44,446 nucleotides of DNA. It comes from JBHFEI01 sp041928815 (lineage in GTDB: Bacteria > Pseudomonadota > Alphaproteobacteria > Rhizobiales > Rhizobiaceae). The stretch covers positions 1-44,446 of the forward strand of contig NZ_JBHFEI010000022.1 in NCBI RefSeq assembly GCF_041928815.1, in the 5' to 3' direction. Positions 38,315 to 44,446 of the stretch are shown here, piece after piece. A program made the translations under genes and the position numbers. The first letter of the stretch is position 1. Each line of letters opens with the position of its first letter. Under the pieces are notes generated by a model. The model worked only from the letters and a program-made list of their open reading frames with translations. It was not told where the DNA came from and made no database searches.

Positions 38315-38573
38315 CGCCTCACTCCTCATTGGACATTCTCTGTTCTTGCGCAGTCCTTCCGGGCAGATCACATGTCTTAGCGGAGTTCGGACGGCGTGGC
38401 GCCCCCACCCCCACCCAAAATGTCTGGCGTCTTCCGACCGACTACCGCCGGCCCCACAGACAAAGCGCGCTAATACAGGTTTTTGCTAGGAGGTTCACGC
38501 GTGCGCAACGCGCGCGTATGGACCGCAGGCGTAAAACGCAAGTATATCTCAAAAATAATTCCAGATTTCAAGC
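38315..38573. other. Non-coding part of the element between cargo gene and early promoter 2
   Basis: About 260 bp, GC-rich on the left, AT-richer to the right. It includes a self-complementary GCGTGCGCAACGCGC stretch near 38500. I see no open frame with coding character. In many phages a repressor gene occupies this place; none can be recognised here. Confidence 0.45.
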
Positions 38574-38616
38574 AATATTGACTTTTTTGTTAAAAGCGTC
38601 TACTATTCAAGAATAG
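38574..38616 (+). promoter_or_regulatory. Early promoter 2 of the element, with operator
   Basis: A -35 TTGACT (38578-38583), a 17-bp spacer and -10 TACTAT (38601-38606). An inverted repeat CTATTC-AA-GAATAG (38603-38616) overlaps the -10, as in promoter 1. The first 22 bases (38574-38595) are identical to 35946-35967. It drives the gene at 38666 and perhaps the genes downstream. Confidence 0.75.
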
Positions 38617-38665
38617 CAATGCGTCGCTGAAGCGAACCGCCCGGCTCTCAAATCAGGAACATTTC

Positions 38666-39538
38666 ATGTCTGCAGTTGAACGCATCTCTGATGCGGTGCC
38701 TTTGCGTGCCGATAACTTCTCGGATCTTGCCGAGCGCCGTGCCTGGCTGGCCACCCTGCCCACCAAGACAAAGCCCGTACTGGCGTGGCCGACAGCAGAG
38801 CGCCTTGCCAGGCTCGATAGTCCCACCGCCGCGCAGGCTCTCTATCGATATGCTGCGCTGATGGAGCCGATGCGGTTCCCGGTCGCCAATGACAACGATC
38901 CGGACGTTGCCGCACCAGTGGGCGATCTCGACATGGTCCATGAGACTCGGCCTGGCGTCGAAGAGATGATGCGGGCAGCCGAGGACGGCACGCGTTGTGC
39001 GGTCGTGTCGACGAAGGTCGAAGGGCGGTGGCAGGTCGTCTCTCGGCGGACCGCGGCCATCGGCTTGACCGAAGAAGGCTTCCGCCTCGGCGGGCTGCTA
39101 TTCCGAGAAGGGCGGCTTGTGTCCTACGGCTCGACAGCCAAAGGGGCCACGAAAACGCCGGCAGAGCGCACGCGACAGCCGAAAGGCCGAAAGCAGGGGC
39201 CGCGATCCGAGGCGTCAATCCGATACCTTTTGCCGGCCAACGACAATGCCCCCATCGCTGACGGCAGCGGATGGCTCGGAGGAGTGACTCGACCGCGAGG
39301 CAACACAAGTCGGCCTGATATCGATTCCGTCACCGCAGATGAAATGCATCGGGCACGCCGACGCGAGGCGATTCGGACCGCATTGGGCGCGGATGTCGCC
39401 GTGCTCGATCTCGCGATCACTGATGCGACGGCGCGTGAGATCGGTGAGGCCCTTGGCTACACAGGAAAGACAGCCGAACGCCAAGGCATCGCGAGGATCA
39501 ATGCGGCGATCGCGAAACTGCAAAAAGTGGCGGCTTAG
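38666..39538 (+). CDS. Phage protein of unknown function with a C-terminal helix-turn-helix-like part
   Basis: A 290-residue protein; AGGAA lies 9 bases before the ATG. The N-terminal half has LAERRAWLATLPTKTKPVLA and FPVANDNDPDVAAPVGD; the middle is basic (PAERTRQPKGRKQGPRSEA). The C-terminal 90 residues read RARRREAIRTALGADVAVLD, LAITDATAREIGEALGYTGK and AERQGIARINAAIAKLQ, which looks like a sigma-type or terminase-type helix-turn-helix. It is the only gene between early promoter 2 and a strong terminator (39654-39681), so it may be a regulator with its own transcript. I do not recognise the family. Confidence 0.75.
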   Translation: MSAVERISDAVPLRADNFSDLAERRAWLATLPTKTKPVLAWPTAERLARLDSPTAAQALYRYAALMEPMRFPVANDNDPDVAAPVGDLDMVHETRPGVEEMMRAAEDGTRCAVVSTKVEGRWQVVSRRTAAIGLTEEGFRLGGLLFREGRLVSYGSTAKGATKTPAERTRQPKGRKQGPRSEASIRYLLPANDNAPIADGSGWLGGVTRPRGNTSRPDIDSVTADEMHRARRREAIRTALGADVAVLDLAITDATAREIGEALGYTGKTAERQGIARINAAIAKLQKVAA

Positions 39539-39653
39539 CCGTCCCTAAAGCGGTTTGCGAAACCGTATATAATTGAAGGCCTTTTTCAGGCCATCGCTCG
39601 GCGCATCCTCGCCTGGCGCCTTCGCGACGCCGGCTGAGCGCACGCGAACCCTG

Positions 39654-39681
39654 GCCGAACCTTCGGGTTCGGCTTTTTTTT
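39654..39681 (+). terminator. Strong intrinsic terminator
   Basis: Stem GCCGAACC/GGTTCGGC with a stable TTCG tetraloop and eight T residues. It lies 115 bp after the stop at 39538 and 27 bp before the next start at 39708, so it separates the early transcript from the structural block unless antitermination occurs. Confidence 0.9.
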
Positions 39682-39707
39682 CTCACTATAAATGCAGGAA
39701 ATCCCCA

Positions 39708-40226
39708 ATGCCAAAACCCATTGGAATGGCAGAGCGTGAGGCTATCATCGCCCGCGAACTCAAACTGACTATTGCGACCGTACACAACGCCGTCAGGCGC
39801 CTCCGCGAGGCCGGACGCATCGCTTCGTCTCGGCCTGTCGCGCCTCTGGTCACGTCGCGTGGCCTGGCGAAGATGATCCTCGGCGCATGCGCGACGCTCC
39901 CGGTCGACGCCCCGACGGTCGAAGAGAAAGTCGGCGCTCTTCCGCGGGCCAGCGGCGACGGTGCGGTCAATGCTGAGACGGAGATCGTCGATCTTCTCGA
40001 AGAGGCGGCGGGCTTCGTTAGCGGCGACATCGATTTCCGGAACGGCGACGTCCTTATCTCTGCCGAGGGTTTTGGATGGTTGATGGTCGCCGCCAAGCGC
40101 CTCGATGGGGCGACGTTCACGCGCCTCTACCGCCACAAGGTTGGCGAGTTCCATGGCCTTCAGCGCATCGCGCGAATTCCGCTTCCTACTATCCGACGCA
40201 TTGCGGTTCAGCTTCTGGAGGCGTGA
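39708..40226 (+). CDS. Phage protein with N-terminal winged helix-turn-helix
   Basis: A 172-residue protein; AGGA lies 8 bases before the ATG. The N-terminal 45 residues are a plain winged helix-turn-helix: AEREAIIARELKLTIATVHN followed by AVRRLREAGRIASSRPVAPL. The rest is mixed helical (EIVDLLEEAAGFVSGDIDFR, LMVAAKRLDGATFTRLYRHK) with no named domain. A DNA-binding start just before the structural genes would suit a terminase small subunit or a late regulator, but no terminase large subunit follows. Its stop overlaps the next start (TGATG). Confidence 0.7.
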   Translation: MPKPIGMAEREAIIARELKLTIATVHNAVRRLREAGRIASSRPVAPLVTSRGLAKMILGACATLPVDAPTVEEKVGALPRASGDGAVNAETEIVDLLEEAAGFVSGDIDFRNGDVLISAEGFGWLMVAAKRLDGATFTRLYRHKVGEFHGLQRIARIPLPTIRRIAVQLLEA

Positions 40227-40813
40227 TGACCAGCTACAATGTCCAACGTCCCGAGGACGTGTCCGCTGAACTTGTTCGCCTTCTGGCGCAGCAGGCCAAT
40301 TTGAACGCGCGGCTCGCGGCGATCGATGCCGAAAAGGCCCGGCTCCACGCCGAACTCACCGCAAAAATGCCCATCGACCGCCGCAAGGACCGCGTCGCCG
40401 CCATGCTCGACGGCCTGACATACGAGGCGCCGCCAGATCACCAGCGCCAGATTGCCGCCCTCGCCGATGAGCGCCGCGACATCGGCGATGCCCAACACGA
40501 ACTGGCAGTTCGCATCCGTGACGAACGGGAGAGGGCTGGCCGGGCGATCCGGAAAGGCTTGGAAGGCGACTACCGCGCCATTCTCGTTGAATTCTATGCC
40601 GCATTGCTTGCCGCCGCCAAGGCGCAGAACCGGATCGGGGAGCTGCAGCAATCACTCCGTATCGCAGGCGTCGATGTCGGCAACTTCGGCGATCCTGGCC
40701 AGGCGTTTTTCGGTGCCGCGGCTTACCGCAACAATGACGCGTGGATCGAACTTCGGCGCGCGGCCGACGCCGGCCTCGTAAAAAAGGCGGACATTCCGGA
40801 GGGTTACAGATGA
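40226..40813 (+). CDS. Coiled-coil phage protein of unknown function
   Basis: A 195-residue protein with GGAGG 5 bases before the ATG. Residues 12-115 are strongly helical with heptad character: LVRLLAQQANLNARLAAIDA, EKARLHAELTAKM, HQRQIAALADERRDIGDAQH, ELAVRIRDERERAGRAIRKG. The C-terminal part is less regular (GQAFFGAAAYRNNDAWIELR). The product may be a scaffold-like or structural accessory protein. The stop overlaps the next start by four bases (ATGA). Confidence 0.7.
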   Translation: MTSYNVQRPEDVSAELVRLLAQQANLNARLAAIDAEKARLHAELTAKMPIDRRKDRVAAMLDGLTYEAPPDHQRQIAALADERRDIGDAQHELAVRIRDERERAGRAIRKGLEGDYRAILVEFYAALLAAAKAQNRIGELQQSLRIAGVDVGNFGDPGQAFFGAAAYRNNDAWIELRRAADAGLVKKADIPEGYR

Positions 40814-40953
40814 CGACTGAGAACACGCGCCAAAAACCGGGCGACGTCGAGGTGAAAATCCCGATTGCAGACACGGCGCCGTCGATTGTGGCCGAGGCGA
40901 CGAAGGCAATCAGGAAATGGAAGGCAGTCTATGACCGACCAGCTTCGGACTGA
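40810..40953 (+). CDS. Small phage protein of unknown function
   Basis: A 47-residue protein (MTTENTRQKPGDVEVKIPIA and so on) with GGAGGG 6-7 bases before the ATG. It overlaps the previous gene by 4 bases and the protease gene by 23 bases, so it is embedded in a translationally coupled chain. It is charged, with no recognisable motif; the tight coupling is the main reason to accept it. Confidence 0.6.
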   Translation: MTTENTRQKPGDVEVKIPIADTAPSIVAEATKAIRKWKAVYDRPASD

Positions 40954-41542
40954 TTTCTCGCCAACGCTGATCGATGCTGCTGGCCGTTTCACCGGTTATG
41001 CAGCTGTCTTTGGCAACGTCGACAGCCACGGGGACGTGATCGAACGCGGCGCGTTTGCTGCGAGTCTGCAGGCCTGGCAGGCCAAGGGTCGGATGCCGCC
41101 ACTTCGTTTGATGCATGGGACATCGGGGAACCCCTTCCAATATGATGATCTGCCAGTCGGGAAATGGACTGTAATCCGCGAGGATGCGCGGGGCCTCCAT
41201 GTCGAGGGCCGCCTGCTCGCCCTCGATACCGATCTCGGCCGGCGCCTTCATGCGCTGATGGCGGCGAACGTCTTTGACGGGCTTTCGATCGGTTATCGCA
41301 CGAAGCGCACGGCGGCCGGAGGCGGTCGCGTAAAACGCCGGCTGGTCGAAGTCGAGTTGACCGAGATTTCCCTCGTGGATGACCCATCGAACGACGCGGC
41401 CCGCGTTGCGCCGCTATCTGCCTACGATGCGGCCGCGGATCGCCTGAGGGCTGCTCTGGCCGAGGCTGGCCGGGCGGCGCCCGCGCCTGCGCTGGATGGC
41501 GCCTACGACAAACTCAAAGCTGCGTTGCGCAATCTCGCATAA
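40931..41542 (+). CDS. HK97-family prohead protease
   Basis: A 203-residue serine protease of the herpesvirus-assemblin-like fold that trims the capsid scaffold during head assembly. Landmarks are the N-terminal GRFTGYAAVFGNVDSHGDVI with ERGAFAASL, catalytic His in PPLRLMHGTS and Ser in VFDGLSIGYRTKR, and the strand RLVEVELTEISLVDDPSND. The length is typical (180-220). Normally a portal gene precedes and a major capsid gene follows it; neither is present here, and a 105-residue unknown protein follows after 34 bp. Either the capsid genes were lost or the protease acts on a helper phage capsid. Confidence 0.9.
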   Translation: MTDQLRTDFSPTLIDAAGRFTGYAAVFGNVDSHGDVIERGAFAASLQAWQAKGRMPPLRLMHGTSGNPFQYDDLPVGKWTVIREDARGLHVEGRLLALDTDLGRRLHALMAANVFDGLSIGYRTKRTAAGGGRVKRRLVEVELTEISLVDDPSNDAARVAPLSAYDAAADRLRAALAEAGRAAPAPALDGAYDKLKAALRNLA

Positions 41543-41576
41543 CGGCAACCTCTTCAACATTCAAAGGAACCAACAC

Positions 41577-41894
41577 ATGGCTTTTTCCGGTCTTCATGTT
41601 ACTGCCGGTTATTCTGGCCCATCCGAACGTCGCGACAAAACGATCGCGAACATCTTCGGCCGCATCATTTCCTCTGAAACCCTGGCATCCGCAGGCTCCA
41701 CTACGATCGTGGCGCCGCCGGTCCACGAGGGGCAGGGAATGCCGATCTTCCGCATTCAGGCGGCGGCGGATTCCTGGGTTGCGATCGGCGCCGCGCCGAA
41801 CGCGTCGACCGGGCCGCGCACCCTGGCGCGCGCCGGAGTGGACTATGATGTCTATGTGCAACCGGGCGACAAGGTGGCGTGGACGGCCGCCTGA
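41577..41894 (+). CDS. Small phage structural-type protein of unknown function
   Basis: A 105-residue protein, AAAGGAA 8-9 bases before the ATG. It is beta-rich: STTIVAPPVHEGQGMPIFRI, QAAADSWVAIGAAPNASTGP, DYDVYVQPGDKVAWTAA. The compact beta character and position between protease and tail genes suggest a head-decoration or head-tail protein, but no family was recognised. Confidence 0.65.
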   Translation: MAFSGLHVTAGYSGPSERRDKTIANIFGRIISSETLASAGSTTIVAPPVHEGQGMPIFRIQAAADSWVAIGAAPNASTGPRTLARAGVDYDVYVQPGDKVAWTAA

Positions 41895-41948
41895 TCGATT
41901 ATCGGGGCGGCTGGAGCCGCCCGATCCCTGCCACCTCGAGGACTCCCC

Positions 41949-42356
41949 ATGCCTAAAAAAACCGCCCCCGCGGCCGGCGAAGCCGTGCCTGTTCTTCAGA
42001 CCACCATTGCCGCCAGGATCAACGGGGCCGACCACACAGTCGGCATCCCGCGCGACCGGTTGCATCTATTCGAGGGCCTTAGCGGCTCCGCGAACGCCAT
42101 GTTCGGCAGGATCCGCGCCGGACAATGGACGTCGGCCGAGATCGTCGCCGTCATCGATTTCGCGCTCAATCCCCCGGCCGCAGGTACGGACCCTATCGCT
42201 CTCCAGCTTCGATATCGAGCGCCGACATCGGGCGTGGCGATTGATGCGATCAATGCGCGCGGCGCCGGCCACTATGCTCCCCTGGCCGCCGGCATCTTGG
42301 GGGCTGCGCTCTGGGGATTGCCGGCCGATGTCGCAGCCTTCACGGACGAGGAGTAG
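41949..42356 (+). CDS. Phage tail-assembly protein (probable tape-measure chaperone)
   Basis: A 135-residue protein that ends 3 bp before the tape-measure gene. The central part LHLFEGLSGSANAMFGRIRA, GQWTSAEIVAVIDFALNP resembles the short GTA/phage tail-assembly chaperones that sit just before tape measures (they contain a small domain that sets how many copies bind). The C-terminal part (AGILGAALWGLPADVAAF) is hydrophobic. The assignment rests mainly on gene order. No frameshift-type slippery run was found at its 3' end. Confidence 0.6.
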   Translation: MPKKTAPAAGEAVPVLQTTIAARINGADHTVGIPRDRLHLFEGLSGSANAMFGRIRAGQWTSAEIVAVIDFALNPPAAGTDPIALQLRYRAPTSGVAIDAINARGAGHYAPLAAGILGAALWGLPADVAAFTDEE

Positions 42357-42359
42357 CCG

Positions 42360-44075
42360 ATGGCAGATGCAGATGATCTGATTATCTCGGTATCGACAGA
42401 CACCCGCGCCATCTTGCGCGGGTTGAAGAAGCTGGAAGCTTCCATCGGCGAGTCGACCGGCAATGCCCAGAAGAAGTTCGACCGTCTCGGTGCCGGAATC
42501 GAGCGGTCCATGGGGCAAAGCCTAAAGCGGACCGAGGCCCTGACATCCCGCCTTGGCGCCGTCGCTGGCCGTACCGCCACACAGTTGGCCGGTGCCTTCG
42601 CGGCTGGTATTTCGCTGCAGGCCGCCGGAAAGTTGGTCGATGCGGCGACAGCGATCACGAATTCGTTGAAGGTCGCCGGCCTCCAGGGCGTCGCCCTCAC
42701 CGAGGTTTACGACGCACTGTACGAGTCTGCCAACCGGAACGCGGCGCCGATCGAATCCCTGGTGACACTGTATGGTCGCTTGTCGTTGACCTCGAAGGAA
42801 CTCGGCGTCACCCAAGCCGAGCTGCTCCAATTCTCGGACAAAATCGCGCTTGCACTCCGGGTCGGCGGGACGTCGGCGGAATCCGCATCCGGTGCGCTCC
42901 TCCAGTTGAGCCAGGCCCTAGGGGGCGGCGTCGTTAGAGCCGAAGAATTCAATTCTGTCCTCGAGGGTGCGCCGACGATTGCCCAGGCGGCGGCCGCGGG
43001 CTTGGCGGAAGCGGGTGGCAGTGTCGCCAAGCTCCGGACGCTGGTCGTGGACGGAAAGGTGTCCTCTGAGGCGTTTTTCCGGGCCTTCCTCGTGGGCTCG
43101 GAAACGCTCGAATCCAAGGTGGCCGGCGCGGCCCTGACAACCTCCCAAAGGTTCGTCCAGCTGAGCAACGTCCTTGTCGACACTGCCGGCAAGATCGACA
43201 CAGCGACGGGCGCTTCCGGCAAGTTCGGAGAGGCAATCGAGGATCTCGGAACAACGATTCAGCAGTTTGGCGAAATAGTCGTCGCCGCATCGGACTCCGA
43301 GCTCGGACGCTTTGTTGGCTGGCTCGCCGAGGGCGTCGACAAGGCCGCGGAATTCCGCAAGGTGATGGGCGGTATTCCCGGTATCCTTGAGAAGATGTCC
43401 AAACTGAACAGCGATCTATTTAACGGCAGGCCCCTGGGCTCTTCGCTTGAAGCGGACCGCATCCAAGGGCGTATCGACGGCGCATTCGAAGGCCCGGCCC
43501 GCACGCCGTTCCCGGCCGCGGACGTTACAAAGGGCGGCAGGTTGCCTCCGCTGGATCCGGCGCGGACGGTGAAGACGGTTAGTATTGCCGACTATCCCAT
43601 TGCCGGTGACGCCGAGGCCAAGGGCGAGAAGCCGGCCAAGGCAGCGGCGCCCGACGACTTCGCCCGCGAACTGGCGTCCTTAAAGGACCGAACCGCCTCC
43701 CTGAACGCGGCCTATGCGGCACAGGCGGCCTTGAACCCACTCGTCGACGACTACGGGTACTCGGTCGACAAAGCCGCGACCGCTCATGAGCTTCTCGCAG
43801 CAGCGCAACGTGACGGGAAGGCTGTGACGCCTGAACTCACCGCGCAAATCGATGCCGCCGCGGAAGCATACGCCCGCGCCACGTCGGCGGCGGAGAAGTT
43901 GGCCGAACAACAGCAGGCGGCGCGGGATTCGGCGAAAGAGATGGAGGAGTCAATTTCGGGCATTTTCTCATCCGCGACGAAAGCGCTGATCTCGGGAAAA
44001 TCCTTCGGTCGTGCACTGGCCGACGCTCTGATCGGCGGGTCGTTTTCTCTCAGAATCGAGGAGTTTTCTCATTGA
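42360..44075 (+). CDS. Phage tape measure protein
   Basis: A 571-residue protein. The N-terminal 60 residues are helical coil (TRAILRGLKKLEASIGESTG). Residues 110-290 match the tape-measure N-terminal domain (NSLKVAGLQGVALTEVYDAL, YGRLSLTSKELGVTQAELLQ, LLQLSQALGGGVVRAEEFNS, VLEGAPTIAQAAAAGLAEAG). A helical rest follows, with Ala/Gln-rich coils (AEAYARATSAAEKLAEQQQA). Tape measures set tail length and guide DNA. It is shorter than in typical long-tailed phages and lacks the long transmembrane-like centre. The C-terminus GGSFSLRIEEFSH looks abrupt compared with normal ends, so a 3' truncation is possible. Confidence 0.85.
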   Translation: MADADDLIISVSTDTRAILRGLKKLEASIGESTGNAQKKFDRLGAGIERSMGQSLKRTEALTSRLGAVAGRTATQLAGAFAAGISLQAAGKLVDAATAITNSLKVAGLQGVALTEVYDALYESANRNAAPIESLVTLYGRLSLTSKELGVTQAELLQFSDKIALALRVGGTSAESASGALLQLSQALGGGVVRAEEFNSVLEGAPTIAQAAAAGLAEAGGSVAKLRTLVVDGKVSSEAFFRAFLVGSETLESKVAGAALTTSQRFVQLSNVLVDTAGKIDTATGASGKFGEAIEDLGTTIQQFGEIVVAASDSELGRFVGWLAEGVDKAAEFRKVMGGIPGILEKMSKLNSDLFNGRPLGSSLEADRIQGRIDGAFEGPARTPFPAADVTKGGRLPPLDPARTVKTVSIADYPIAGDAEAKGEKPAKAAAPDDFARELASLKDRTASLNAAYAAQAALNPLVDDYGYSVDKAATAHELLAAAQRDGKAVTPELTAQIDAAAEAYARATSAAEKLAEQQQAARDSAKEMEESISGIFSSATKALISGKSFGRALADALIGGSFSLRIEEFSH

Positions 44076-44386
44076 GCGCAGTGATCTCAATTGCCGGCCC
44101 TGACGCGGCATTCATGCTCACCGACGGCGCCGGTTACGACGACGACGGTGTCGTCCGCACTCTCGGGTACAAGGTGGTCACCGCCGCCGACGTGCCGCTG
44201 GCGGTCAATACCCGTGGAATCTCCGGCACGGGCAAGGCGCTGGCTCGACAGATCTGCGCCCTGGCTGACCGCGTCGGTGTTGACCGCTTCCTCGAGATAC
44301 TGCCGCGGGTGTTGGACGAACTGCGGGACGACCCGGAGCTTGCCCCGCATGTTAGCGGCGCGAATGCCTTAGAGCGTCTTCGATGA
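44072..44386 (+). CDS. Phage protein resembling the start of an Ntn-hydrolase-like tail-associated protein, probably truncated
   Basis: A 104-residue frame from TTG at 44072, with GAGGAG about 8 bases upstream, overlapping the tape-measure stop by four bases. The N-terminus SAVISIAGPDAAFMLTDGAG, YDDDGVVRTLGYKVVTAADV recalls phage proteins with an N-terminal-hydrolase-like fold, but I am not certain. The frame ends ALERLR soon after the conserved-looking AAHVSG part; the end does not look like a natural C-terminus, so it may be cut by an insertion or deletion near 44360. Confidence 0.55.
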   Translation: MSAVISIAGPDAAFMLTDGAGYDDDGVVRTLGYKVVTAADVPLAVNTRGISGTGKALARQICALADRVGVDRFLEILPRVLDELRDDPELAPHVSGANALERLR

Positions 44387-44446
44387 ACGCGGAGTCGGAT
44401 TGATGATTCACGCGGTCGGGCTTGTCTGATTCACTGGTCCTGGTGA
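44387..44446. other. Sequence end after the truncated gene, with repeated TGATTCAC
   Basis: The last 60 bases hold no gene. GATTCAC occurs twice (at about 44405 and 44429), and the text differs in character from the phage genes. It could be the edge of an insertion sequence or another integrated element; too little is present to tell. Confidence 0.35.

Larger units (their letters stand above)
34627..44446. mobile_element. Integrated phage-like element (defective prophage or satellite), right end outside window
   Basis: The element begins at the tRNA(CAU) remnant and continues with an inward-placed tyrosine integrase, an excisionase-like gene, replication-type winged-helix genes, iterons, a cargo gene and a structural block with HK97 protease and tape-measure genes. 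Codon use is less GC-extreme than in the host part, and small TTG- and GTG-started genes are frequent. Terminase, portal, major capsid and a recognisable CI-type repressor are missing from the 9.8 kb seen. The intact tRNA should lie at the right end, after 44446. Confidence 0.88.

Noticed and set aside
38521..38616. A short plus-strand frame (ATG at 38518) of 32 codons
   Set aside because: It ends inside early promoter 2 and covers its -35 and -10 boxes; coincidence is more likely than coding.

Overview
The window looks like a chromosome or large replicon segment of an alphaproteobacterium of the Rhizobiales (Hyphomicrobiales). The supporting evidence is high GC content, SorC-type sugar regulators, many ABC importers, a Brucella-like DRL protein and a truncated tRNA(CAU) used as a phage attachment site. 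No species is claimed.

Left part (1-2.5 kb): the tail of a short-chain dehydrogenase, a DeoR-type regulator, a small secreted protein of unknown role, and an ArsR/AHSA1 pair with a double operator and a promoter that predicts a leaderless mRNA. About 0.8 kb without a recognisable gene follows.

Sugar catabolism region (3.3-24.4 kb): operon A (minus strand, 9118 to 3314) encodes a CUT2 (ribose-type) ABC importer, a SorC regulator and a PfkB kinase, with a zinc alcohol dehydrogenase divergent from it. Operon B (minus strand, 16992 to 12339) encodes a DRL/DXR-II-like oxidoreductase followed by E1alpha, E1beta and E2 of a 2-oxoacid/acetoin dehydrogenase-type complex. Operon C (minus strand, 19727 to 17427) encodes a lipoyl-domain/alpha-beta hydrolase fusion (AcoC-like) and a second SorC regulator. 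Operon D (plus strand, 20011 to 24412) encodes a CUT1 ABC importer with a Tat-type substrate-binding protein. A similar 28-bp ACATTT...AATGT element lies upstream of A and B, and a weaker version lies upstream of C. My main hypothesis is a catabolic route for a branched methyl-tetritol such as 2-C-methyl-D-erythritol: import, phosphorylation to MEP, conversion by the DRL homologue to 1-deoxyxylulose 5-phosphate (an acyloin), and acetoin-dehydrogenase-like cleavage to acetyl-CoA plus glyceraldehyde 3-phosphate. The gene families are visible in the sequence; the pathway is inference.

Surface region (24.4-34.5 kb): a minus-strand operon for a nonulosonic-acid-like glycan (inositol-monophosphatase-family phosphatase, a DUF115-like/NeuB fusion, a hexapeptide acetyltransferase and a CMP-sugar synthetase-like protein). 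Divergent from it is a 1176-residue RTX protein with nidogen-like, Calx-beta and von Willebrand D domains. An N,N-dimethylformamidase large-subunit-like gene follows.

Right part (34.6 kb to the end): an integrated phage-like element. It starts at a displaced 3' fragment of a tRNA(CAU) gene (attL), then has a tyrosine integrase, an excisionase-like gene, replication-type winged-helix genes with an internal iteron cluster, a flavin/PNPOx-like cargo gene, duplicated early promoters, and a short structural block (HK97 protease, a putative tail-assembly protein, tape measure). Terminase, portal, capsid and a recognisable repressor are not seen, so it is either a defective prophage or a satellite. 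The right end lies outside the window.
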